A stretch of 15,658 bases of DNA from an uncultured Clostridia bacterium (GTDB lineage: Bacteria; Bacillota; Clostridia; Oscillospirales; Acutalibacteraceae): positions 1 through 15,658 of the forward strand of contig CAMVYG010000030.1 of the NCBI GenBank assembly GCA_947171615.1, in the 5' to 3' direction. Positions 8,286 through 13,992 of this stretch are shown one piece after another. Position numbers and translations under genes: made by a program. The notes under the pieces were generated by a model. It saw only the letters and a list, made by a program, of their open reading frames with translations, was not told where the DNA came from and ran no database searches. Positions within the stretch are counted from its first letter, which is position 1. Each line of letters begins with the position of its first letter.

Positions 8286-8325
8286 TTTCCCTTGTTTTTG
8301 CCCTTACGAGCCGAAACAAGGGAAA
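8286..8325. repeat. 12-bp inverted repeat, possible terminator
   Basis: TTTCCCTTGTTT (8286-8297) pairs perfectly with AAACAAGGGAAA (8314-8325) around a 16-base loop containing CCCTTACGAGC. It lies about 150 bases past the stop of the nucleoside phosphorylase gene. It has no strong T-run on the minus strand, so a terminator role is uncertain. A related hairpin with loop CCCTTATGAGC sits at 9350-9387, on the other side of that gene. Confidence 0.45.
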
Positions 8326-8386
8326 TTTATTTACCTAAATACAAACTGCTTTTTCGGTAGGTACTAAGCCCTTGGCGTTCGAAAGC

Positions 8387-8433
8387 GAAATACACTCTTC
8401 GCACAAACTTGCAGTTTGTACTCCGTGTATTTC
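8387..8433 (-). repeat. Two-stem imperfect hairpin downstream of the phosphorylase gene
   Basis: An outer stem pairs GAAATACAC (8387-8395) with GTGTATTTC (8425-8433). An inner stem pairs ACAAACT (8403-8409) with AGTTTGT (8413-8419) around TGC. GCAGTTTGTA (8411-8420) can instead pair with TACAAACTGC (8340-8349), giving an alternative fold. It starts about 40 bases after the stop of the phosphorylase gene, so it may be a transcript-end structure. Confidence 0.4.
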
Positions 8434-8473
8434 CCAATTATAACCTGATCTATATGACCGTGATGAAATAACG

Positions 8474-9235
8474 CTATAATATTTCAACCAATTTCTTGCA
8501 AAGCGTCACAAGGTCATAGCGAATTCCTTCTCGGCTACACCAACCTCTATTGCTCCATTCATCCTGCGAAACATCATCTCCTCCATATATCAATGCTCCA
8601 TATTCAAAGCCTCTGAATTGTGAAACAGCAATGCACCCTGCCTGCTCCATTTCTACAATCTTTGCACCTTCTTTTTTTCTCCGTGCTATTCTGTCAGCAG
8701 TTTCTCTGAATATTGCATCCGTTGTCCAAGTCAATCCGCGAATGTATGAAATGGAATGATTCTCCAAATACCGCGTGATTTTTTCGGTGGTTGCAGGATT
8801 TGTAAAGATATATCTTGAAGGTTCTATGTAATGGTATGAAAAACCCTCATCCCTAATTGCCCCGTCTACTACCAATAGCTGACCCACTTCAATATTTTTA
8901 TCAAGAACTCCACCGCCGCCACAGAACATAACCTTTGTAATACCCATAGCATTGAATCGATCCAAATTTCCAGCACAAGCCGGACATCCTACTTGACCCA
9001 ATGTAATCAGAATATCATCGTCTAAAAAACGGTATATATAAACCGGATTTTCGCCAGCAATCGTTCTTTCAATGACAATCTTCCCCTCATCTGCCAGCCT
9101 ATCCATAACCTCAGGAAAAAAAGTTATAATCAACTTGTTTGTTTCAAATGATCGGGCTACGAAAGATGCAGGATTTATTTTTGCGACTTTGTTATCATCA
9201 AATTCAAATATTGGATAATTGCTTTCTGTTAGCAT
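8474..9235 (-). CDS. Nucleoside phosphorylase (PNP/UDP phosphorylase family)
   Basis: A 253-residue soluble enzyme of the purine-nucleoside/uridine phosphorylase superfamily, which splits nucleosides with phosphate into base and ribose-1-phosphate. Visible signatures: a glycine-rich CGGGGVLD at about 105-112, VVDGAIRDEGFSYHY at about 122-136, TWTTDAIFRET at about 169-179, and the sugar-binding VEMEQAG (194-200) followed by AVSQFRGFEYGALIYGGDD, whose final Asp is the usual base-contact position. The exact substrate cannot be set from sequence. Start ATG at 9235 overlaps the stop of a short upstream reading frame (ATGCTAA); a GGGGAGG lies 13 bases upstream, a rather long spacing. There is no signal peptide. 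Base composition is clearly more AT-rich than the flanking secretion genes, so it may be a later arrival in the cluster. Confidence 0.88.
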   Translation of the reverse strand: MLTESNYPIFEFDDNKVAKINPASFVARSFETNKLIITFFPEVMDRLADEGKIVIERTIAGENPVYIYRFLDDDILITLGQVGCPACAGNLDRFNAMGITKVMFCGGGGVLDKNIEVGQLLVVDGAIRDEGFSYHYIEPSRYIFTNPATTEKITRYLENHSISYIRGLTWTTDAIFRETADRIARRKKEGAKIVEMEQAGCIAVSQFRGFEYGALIYGGDDVSQDEWSNRGWCSREGIRYDLVTLCKKLVEIL

Positions 9236-9498
9236 TGTGTATTTTTGACCTCCCCAAATATCAAATGTATGCTCTGCATCCCATTTTGCTTTATCTGCTC
9301 TACAAGTTGCACAAAGCGTTGTCTATATCTTGTTAGTGGAATTTTTCCTTCCCTTGCATTTACCCTTATGAGCAGTCGAGCAAGGGATAAACCTGTGTGA
9401 AACCGTATAAATGAATATGGCGAACACATTGCGATAAATTCTTTGTTTTCAAAGCTTTCAGCGGATTTTATTGAAGCCCTATAAGAGGCAGTAATCAC
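9229..9498 (-). CDS. Short uncertain reading frame upstream of the phosphorylase
   Basis: An 89-codon frame from a GTG at 9498 overlaps the phosphorylase start by 7 bases (ATGCTAA), which would fit translational coupling. I do not recognise the product (MITASYRASIKSAES at the start, RYRQRFVQLVEQIKQNG near the end). Against it being a gene: there is no ribosome site before the GTG, and its central part is a hairpin (9350-9387) and a CTTTGTTTTCAAAG palindrome (9441-9454) that have relatives in non-coding DNA at 8236-8325. It may be a leader region or a decayed gene. Confidence 0.25.
   Translation of the reverse strand: MITASYRASIKSAESFENKEFIAMCSPYSFIRFHTGLSLARLLIRVNAREGKIPLTRYRQRFVQLVEQIKQNGMQSIHLIFGEVKNTQC
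9350..9387. repeat. Hairpin related to the one at 8286-8325
   Basis: TCCCTTGC (9350-9357) pairs with GCAAGGGA (9380-9387). The loop carries TTTACCCTTATGAGC, matching TTTGCCCTTACGAGC in the loop at 8286-8325 in the same orientation. The two copies bracket the nucleoside phosphorylase gene. Confidence 0.5.
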
Positions 9499-9550
9499 TT
9501 ATAAAATTGTGGTTTTCAAATTATAGTTTATCAAACTGTTTTCGCCGCCG

Positions 9551-10186
9551 TCATTCCGAAGGTAGTGAAGAAGCCTGACTGGAGGTGACTTCGGCAGAAG
9601 AACTCTGCTCGCCGGCGGGCTCAAGCTCCGCCTGCTTTGTCGTCACAGTCACTGTGACAAAATCGATCTCCTGGCTGTAATCCTCGTTTGTTTCTTCCTT
9701 GGGCCAGCTGATGGAAAGCTCATAGGTGTGCTGCTTTCTGCTGCTTTCCCCAACCGCCACCGGCAGCTTTCCGCCACTTGCTGTAAGCTCTTTATCCAAA
9801 GGGCCTGCAAGCTGACTGCCCTTCTCACTATCTCCCGTTTCCTTTTTCCCCAGCAGGGTAAAGGTGAGCGGAAGGTTTCCCATGGTATCAATGGCGATCT
9901 CATAGTCCAAAGCTACCTCACAGTTTCGTTCTCCATCATAATTTTGCACGGTAAACTGCACTGTGCGGGTATCCCCGGGTGCGATATCCTCCAGGTCCAG
10001 ATCAAAATCCAACGTACCGCCTCCGGCAAAGGCCGCAACCTGTGCGGAAGCAGACGCGCTGAACTGAGAGGAATATTTGGCCATGGTGCCGGTTGTTGCA
10101 AGCATGGTTGCCACCACTGCCAGCAGCAGATACAGCAGCAGGCGGGGGCGCTTTTTCATATGCTTCGCATGTTCCGGTTTTCTCAT
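9551..10186 (-). CDS. TasA/camelysin-like protein with SipW-type signal (cargo 2)
   Basis: A 211-residue secreted protein. The signal has a basic start (KHMKKRPR), a hydrophobic core (about 16-31) and TGTMAKY at 32-38, the SipW-cognate pattern. The mature part follows the TasA/camelysin plan: ASAQVAAFAGGG, then DLDLEDIAPGDTRTVQFTVQNYDGERNCEVALDYEIAI, NLPLTFTLLG, a central insertion, and YELSISWPKEE as the last core strands. The C-terminal 25 residues are a Ser/Glu-rich tail. The start ATG has AAAGGA about 6 bases upstream. It lies downstream of the second SipW-type peptidase, its likely processing enzyme. The last residues and the TGA stop (ASSLPSE*) fall in sequence resembling the end of the TGTCATYCTGA repeat, so the C-terminus may have been reshaped by an inserted repeat. 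Confidence 0.85.
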   Translation of the reverse strand: MRKPEHAKHMKKRPRLLLYLLLAVVATMLATTGTMAKYSSQFSASASAQVAAFAGGGTLDFDLDLEDIAPGDTRTVQFTVQNYDGERNCEVALDYEIAIDTMGNLPLTFTLLGKKETGDSEKGSQLAGPLDKELTASGGKLPVAVGESSRKQHTYELSISWPKEETNEDYSQEIDFVTVTVTTKQAELEPAGEQSSSAEVTSSQASSLPSE

Positions 10187-10203
10187 GGCGGTTCCTTTCG
10201 TTT

Positions 10204-10298
10204 TTAGTTGTTAGTTATTAGTAGTTAGCTTTTAGAAAAGGTCAAGGGCATTTCGTTGTTCGTTTAAGGAAAGGCTTTGTACTAAATTATAGTTTACC
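10204..10298. repeat. TTAGTTG-type repeat module, left arm
   Basis: Begins with TTAGTTGTTAGTTATTAG and runs through AGAAAAGG, CAAGGGCATTTCGTTGTTC and GGCTTTGTACTAAATTA to AAATTATAGTTTACC (10284-10298). The whole stretch aligns in direct orientation with 11177-11270, and in inverted orientation with 10573-10637 on the other side of the same gap. It lies immediately upstream of the cargo 2 ribosome site, so it forms the 5' leader of that gene. Confidence 0.7.
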
Positions 10299-10322
10299 GA
10301 GGATGGTTGTGTTCTCACAAAC

Positions 10323-10391
10323 CCTCTCCGGCCCGGCAAGCCGCGCCACCTGTCTCGCCTGTCGGCTCGGTCAGCGCCCCAAAGGGAGAGG
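10323..10391. repeat. CTCTCC...GGAGAG inverted-repeat element
   Basis: CCTCTCC (10323-10329) and GGAGAGG (10385-10391) bound a GC-rich stretch with GTCGGCTCGGTCAGCG. The style matches the inner CTCTCCC/GAGAGGG unit at 3979-4116, a second repeat family. It sits between the left TTAGTTG arm and the TGTCATTCTGA element. Confidence 0.45.
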
Positions 10392-10432
10392 TAAGGGATA
10401 AGCGAAAAATTATACTTTTTCACTGCACTTAT

Positions 10433-10551
10433 TGTCATTCTGAGGAACGTAGTGACGAAGAATCTCGATTAGCTGAGACTGACAGGCAAAGAGATTTTTT
10501 AATCGCTGGCAAGATGTTGTCGAGATCCTTCACCTTCGGTTCAGGATGACA
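10433..10551. repeat. MITE-like element with TGTCATTCTGA ends
   Basis: TGTCATTCTGA (10433-10443) and TCAGGATGACA (10541-10551) are near-perfect terminal inverted repeats. They are followed inwards by GACGAAGAATCTCGATTA on the left and GAGATCCTTCACCTTCGG on the right. This is the same family as 3903-4171 but without the inner CTCTCCC unit. It has no coding capacity. Confidence 0.7.
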
Positions 10552-10572
10552 GCGTGTGGTAAAGATTAGCAC

Positions 10573-10637
10573 GATAAACTATAGGTTATCACAAGCCCAT
10601 CTCTAACAACTAATTACCAAGAGCTAACAACTAACTT
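10573..10637. repeat. TTAGTTG-type repeat module, right arm (inverted)
   Basis: Starts with GATAAACTATAGGTTATC (10573-10590), then ACAAGCCCATCTCTAACAAC and TAACAACTAACTT. It is the inverted counterpart of the arm at 10204-10298, so the 461-bp gap is a nest: arm, CTCTCC element, TGTCATTCTGA element, inverted arm. It ends about 10 bases from the stop of the second signal peptidase gene. Confidence 0.65.
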
Positions 10638-10647
10638 TCAGGAAAGC

Positions 10648-11157
10648 TCAATGCCTTGCCTTTACCCTGACTGTGCCGATCCAGTCGGGCAGCTTAATCA
10701 GCAGAAATCCTACCACCAGCAGCAACAGAATTCCCAGCGGAGAACGCAGAAACAGCAGCGCTCCGCCTGCACCGGGCAGTACCAGGCACAGTTTCCCAAG
10801 AATCCGTTCCGGAGGGAGCAAATCACTGTCTTCCGTATTGTTGGCGTCCCCCTGGGTAATAAACTGCCCGGAAACTGTGCCCATGATCCGGTGGGTCACT
10901 GTTTCTCCCCCACTGCCACGGAAGGTAACCACATCTCCCAAAGCGTACTTCTCCTGACGCTTGATCAGAATCAGATCGCCGGGGGACATGCTCGGCTCCA
11001 TGCTGCCGGAGGTCACAATATACTGGGAGTACCCCAGCACCTCCGGGGCCTCTTTTTTCAGCACGCTCTGCTGGATCAGCAGCCAAACATTTACAAGAAG
11101 CACCACACACAGCACTGCCGTTAGCAGGCCCCGCAGCACCTTGATCATTACTTTCAT
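10648..11157 (-). CDS. sipW: SipW-type signal peptidase I, short form
   Basis: A 169-residue membrane serine peptidase of the ER/SipW class of type I signal peptidases. The start is the ATG at 11157 with AAAGGAG 6 bases before it; that ribosome site lies inside any longer frame starting from the GTG at 11175. One membrane helix (about 5-29) is followed by the outside catalytic domain: TSGSMEPSMSPGDLI with Ser52, VTHRI with His89 in place of the lysine of bacterial-type enzymes, and TQGDANNTED with Asp104. A second helix (about 131-156) and a basic end close the protein. It sits between the modular anchor protein and cargo 2, so it probably cleaves AKY-type signals of the cluster. It lacks the coiled-coil tail of the other peptidase here. 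Confidence 0.92.
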   Translation of the reverse strand: MKVMIKVLRGLLTAVLCVVLLVNVWLLIQQSVLKKEAPEVLGYSQYIVTSGSMEPSMSPGDLILIKRQEKYALGDVVTFRGSGGETVTHRIMGTVSGQFITQGDANNTEDSDLLPPERILGKLCLVLPGAGGALLFLRSPLGILLLLVVGFLLIKLPDWIGTVRVKARH

Positions 11158-11176
11158 GGGGTGCTCCTTTCGCACT

Positions 11177-11270
11177 TAGTCGTTAGTAGTTAGTAATTAA
11201 TTGTTAGAGAAGGACGAGGGCGTTTTCGTTATTCATTTAGAGCCAGGCTTGTGCTAAATTATGGTTTATC
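11177..11270. repeat. TTAGTTG-type repeat module upstream of the second peptidase
   Basis: TTAGTCGTTAGTAGTTAGTAA, then TTGTTAGAGAAGGACGAGG, CGTTATTC and GGCTTGTGCTAAATTATGG, ending with AAATTATGGTTTATC (11256-11270). It aligns with 10204-10298 word by word in the same orientation. It begins about 20 bases upstream of the peptidase start and so forms that gene's leader. No inverted partner arm is clear on the far side of this gap. Confidence 0.65.
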
Positions 11271-11290
11271 GAACCAGAGAGTTTCTCTTA

Positions 11291-11323
11291 CTGTCATTCT
11301 GAACCGTAGGTGAAGAATGACAG
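11291..11323. repeat. Minimal TGTCATTCT hairpin
   Basis: CTGTCATTCT (11291-11300) pairs perfectly with AGAATGACAG (11314-11323) around a 13-base loop. It contains only the tips of the MITE-like family at 3903-4171 and 10433-10551, as if the interior had been lost. It lies between the modular anchor gene and the second peptidase gene. Confidence 0.55.
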
Positions 11324-11396
11324 TGGCCGAGGATGATTGATATGCTAAACTGGAATTTATCTCACTTGCCTCTACTGCCTCTGCCACGCACTGTCC

Positions 11397-13061
11397 CTAA
11401 TGAACTCCCGGGTAGCGGATATCTCCGTCTAAACTGGTTTCAGGCTCTTTAAGAATCTGCTCCGCTTCGATCATCACAGAAAGCATATAGGTTCTCTCTG
11501 TGTCACTAAGCTTTGATCCTGCCTGAGTATCCAGAGGATTATCCTTCTCCGGCCTGTACCAATCCTCGTAATCCCATTCCCAGTCAATTCGGAAATTCTG
11601 AGTTTTCCCCGACGGGATCACGATTTCCTGGGTTTTCAGGGGCTCCCCCGCATCGAAGATCCGTTCACGATATAAATATCCGTAATTATTGGCCGTATCA
11701 ACCACCGAATACCGAATGGGCAGATGGAAGGAGGTTTCCACCAGGGACACCGTATATGCAATATCGAAGCTTTCCGGATTTTCCAACCGAAACTCATAAT
11801 ACCCCTTGGAGCCTGGCGCAACCAACTGAAGCCCGCCTTCCTCTCCCAGGTTCATGGAATCTGTGCGGTTTTTAAACAGATCTATCATAGACTGCTGTTT
11901 CCAGGAGATTCCCGTCTCCCTGTCCAGCACGGAAAGCCCCTGATAGAGCTCCGGTTGTGAGGAAACCGGCTCCGAGGATTCCGGTTCTGATACTTCCGGC
12001 TCTGAGAAAATCGGATCTAAAGCTTCCGATTCTGAGGATTCCGGCTCTGAGAGCTCTGGCTCGGAAGCCTCAGAACCGGGAGGTTCCCGTTCCGGCTCGG
12101 ATGGTTCTCCCCCGGGTACTTCTTCCACAGGCTCTTTCCGGGGCGGCGTATACTCATCCGGAAGCTGAGGCACCTCCTCCGCTTCCTCGTCTGTGATAAT
12201 GACCACTGTATCTCCGCCGCCAACGGTCTCCCCGCCGGGCAGCTGTACTTCTCCACCGGGCAGCAGCACAGGCCCTTCTTCCAGCTTCACGGAGCCGTCC
12301 TCTTCCACCACTACACCGGGAATAATTTCCAGCCCCGGCGGAACTTCTGCCTGTTCTCCCCGGGGAGTGACTACCGTTCCCTTTACGGGAAGCACCACAT
12401 ATCCCGGAGACGTCACCAGGCTTCCGGCGGGAGTGACAGCCCGGGAGCTGTCCTTCAGTTTCAGGGCAGAACCTCCAAAATCCACGATTTGCCCATCTTT
12501 TGTTACAAAGTAGGCGCTTTCTCCGTCTATTTCCAAAGCCTGATCCTGCCCTATCACCAACGTAAATTCCAGCATTCGGGCATCTTCAGGCATTTGAAAG
12601 AAGGGCTGTCCACTGAAATCCGCTGAAACAGCATCTCCGGAAAAATCCAGGGACACCTCCAGCTCTGTCAGTACGCTTCCTTCTTCGTTCAGCACCGTCA
12701 AAGCATGGGAGCCGGAGCGCACATCGGAAAAATAGAATTTTCCCCGCTCATCTGTCACATCGGTTTTTCCCGTACTTCCCAAGCGCACAGTGGCTCCGGC
12801 GAAAGGTTCGCCGGAGCTGTGCCGAAGCCTCCCGCTGAGAAGCCGCAGGGTATCCCGGGATAAATGAGAATCTCCGGGAGAAAGCACAATGGTATCGATC
12901 AGCTCTCCGCCTGCGCGGGAGGCGCCTCTTCCCAAAAGGAAGCCCACCATACCGGAGGTCAGGGCAAACACCAGAAAAAGCGTCATCAAAAGCGCGGAAA
13001 ACTGAGGCTTTTTCAAAAAAGGGAGCTTTCCGAAAAGCGTTTTCTTCTGTTTTTCCGCCAT
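11397..13061 (-). CDS. Membrane-anchored modular protein with carboxypeptidase-regulatory-like and TasA-like domains
   Basis: A 554-residue protein. Residues about 22-44 are one membrane helix after a basic N-terminus (KLPFLKKPQF); there is no AKY motif, so it is probably an uncleaved anchor. Residues about 74-125 are a carboxypeptidase-regulatory-like beta domain (LSGRLRHSSGEPFAGATVRL, TDERGKFYFSDVRSGSHALTV). Residues about 205-285 carry short Val/Pro/Gly repeats (TPAGSLVTSPGYVVLP, PPGLEIIPGVVVEEDGS, LLPGGEVQLPGGETV). Residues about 316-370 are a SEPE/SEPESSE stalk. Residues about 385-540 resemble the TasA/camelysin core and share with cargo 1 the pattern IxWEWxY...DT..G..LS...RT. The start ATG has AAGGAGG 8 bases upstream. 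It may tether or cap a fibre made by the cargo proteins (inference). Confidence 0.82.
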   Translation of the reverse strand: MAEKQKKTLFGKLPFLKKPQFSALLMTLFLVFALTSGMVGFLLGRGASRAGGELIDTIVLSPGDSHLSRDTLRLLSGRLRHSSGEPFAGATVRLGSTGKTDVTDERGKFYFSDVRSGSHALTVLNEEGSVLTELEVSLDFSGDAVSADFSGQPFFQMPEDARMLEFTLVIGQDQALEIDGESAYFVTKDGQIVDFGGSALKLKDSSRAVTPAGSLVTSPGYVVLPVKGTVVTPRGEQAEVPPGLEIIPGVVVEEDGSVKLEEGPVLLPGGEVQLPGGETVGGGDTVVIITDEEAEEVPQLPDEYTPPRKEPVEEVPGGEPSEPEREPPGSEASEPELSEPESSESEALDPIFSEPEVSEPESSEPVSSQPELYQGLSVLDRETGISWKQQSMIDLFKNRTDSMNLGEEGGLQLVAPGSKGYYEFRLENPESFDIAYTVSLVETSFHLPIRYSVVDTANNYGYLYRERIFDAGEPLKTQEIVIPSGKTQNFRIDWEWDYEDWYRPEKDNPLDTQAGSKLSDTERTYMLSVMIEAEQILKEPETSLDGDIRYPGVH

Positions 13062-13089
13062 TCCCCTTCCCTCCTTTCCAAAGAAAGAA

Positions 13090-13127
13090 CCCTCGGCAGA
13101 GAGCTTTTCTAAGCCCTCTGCCGAGGG
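13090..13127 (-). terminator. Hairpin terminator between cargo 1 and the anchor gene
   Basis: CCCTCGGCAGAG (13090-13101) pairs perfectly with CTCTGCCGAGGG (13116-13127) around a 14-base loop. On the minus strand it is followed by TTCTTTCTTT. It lies about 65 bases after the cargo 1 stop and just before the anchor protein's ribosome site, so it may let cargo 1 be made in excess over downstream genes. Confidence 0.7.
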
Positions 13128-13192
13128 CCCTTATTGCCATCGACTGTGCCAAAAAAGGCAACTAATAATTACAAAATTATGGATTGTCTTTT

Positions 13193-13870
13193 TTACGGCG
13201 TAGAAGAAGCCGCAGCAGGCTTAGCCTGTGTCATCTCAACATAGATCGTGAACTCCGTGGTACGATCCGACTCACTCATCTGATTGCCGGTTTCGGTATC
13301 ATCCGTATCGTGAGTGCCGTTGTTGCCGGCATCGTCATAAGGCCATTCCCAGTTGATATTCAACTTCTTGATAGACTGATCCGTCATAGCGATCGTGCCG
13401 CTTGCCAGCTCAAATCCATAATCCTCGCTGTCGGGAGTGCCGTTCTTGAAATCGATCTGTGTTCCATCGCAGGTCATGGTGAAGTAAGCGGGAAGATTTG
13501 CAGTGCTGTCAGCCTGAATATAGACAGTATAATCCACATCCACTTCCGTTCCATAATCGCGAGCCTCGTCCGCTATTGCATCCAGCTGGAGCTCAAAGCC
13601 GCCCTTCATGCCGGGAGCAATTCTTCCCGTCATTACATTGGCAGGCTTTTCGGTAGCCGTATTGGCAAGCTCACCAAGGTCAACCTTAGCCTCGCCCAGC
13701 ACCTTATCGCCAACCTTCGCGCCCACATTCCAGCGGGCCACGATCATCTTGGTGGAGCCCTGGAACATATCCGTATACTTAGCCAAAGTACCGGAAGACA
13801 AGCTGGTGGTAATCAGCGTCAGGGCCATTGCAGCTACGCCAAGGCGAGCCGCGATGCTTTTCTTTTTCAT
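13193..13870 (-). CDS. TasA/camelysin-like protein with SipW-type signal (cargo 1)
   Basis: A 225-residue secreted protein. The start is the ATG at 13870 (MKKKSIAARL), with GGAGGA about 7 bases upstream; the ATG at 13885 overlaps that ribosome site and is unlikely. The signal has a hydrophobic core and SGTLAKYTD at 26-34, the classic SipW-cognate motif. The mature part follows the TasA/camelysin beta-sandwich plan: ARWNVGAKVG, GRIAPGMKGGFELQLD, VDVDYTVYIQ, LPAYFTMTCDG, KLNINWEWPYDD (WEW at 174-176), the acidic DTDDTETGNQ loop, and TEFTIYVEMTQAKP as last strand. It directly follows the long SipW-type peptidase and is followed by a terminator, so it is the likely main substrate and main fibre or matrix subunit. 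Family function is known from TasA; its use here is inferred. Confidence 0.88.
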   Translation of the reverse strand: MKKKSIAARLGVAAMALTLITTSLSSGTLAKYTDMFQGSTKMIVARWNVGAKVGDKVLGEAKVDLGELANTATEKPANVMTGRIAPGMKGGFELQLDAIADEARDYGTEVDVDYTVYIQADSTANLPAYFTMTCDGTQIDFKNGTPDSEDYGFELASGTIAMTDQSIKKLNINWEWPYDDAGNNGTHDTDDTETGNQMSESDRTTEFTIYVEMTQAKPAAASSTP

Positions 13871-13941
13871 TTGCTGTTCCTCCATTTTGTTGGTTTTCCG
13901 CCAATAGTTTTTACTGACGGGAATATTGTGATATCTTTACA

Positions 13942-13962
13942 CGGCGTTTACTGGAAACGCCG
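13942..13962 (-). promoter_or_regulatory. Stem-loop in the leader of cargo 1
   Basis: CGGCGTTT (13942-13949) pairs perfectly with AAACGCCG (13955-13962) around a 5-base loop, in the gap between the peptidase and cargo 1. There is no T-run on the minus strand. It could mark a processing site or protect the 5' end of the cargo 1 transcript. A perfect TATAAT on the minus strand (13982-13987) lies just upstream but has no clear -35 partner. Confidence 0.4.
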
Positions 13963-13992
13963 AAATATCCTGCGTTGAAAAATTATACTTTA

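Larger units (their letters stand above)
8114..8473. other. 360-bp gap with repeat remnants and hairpins, no gene seen
   Basis: No coding region is supported here. From left to right: a truncated relative of the TGTCATCCTGA element sharing TGAACAGAAGAGGCT (8171-8194); the recurring motif AAATTATAGTTTATC (8203-8217); a segment with TTTTGTTTTCAAGGCTTT near 8239-8254 that resembles 9441-9458; a 12-bp perfect hairpin (8286-8325); and an imperfect long hairpin (8387-8433). The gap is AT-rich like the nucleoside phosphorylase gene beside it. Confidence 0.5.

Noticed and set aside
11158..11175. GTG start for the second peptidase at 11175
   Set aside because: The longer start would place the AAAGGAG ribosome site inside the coding part; the ATG at 11157 sits at the right distance from it.
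13184..13978. Plus-strand open frame of 264 codons opposite cargo 1
   Set aside because: It is the mirror frame of the TasA-like gene, with no ribosome site and no family resemblance.
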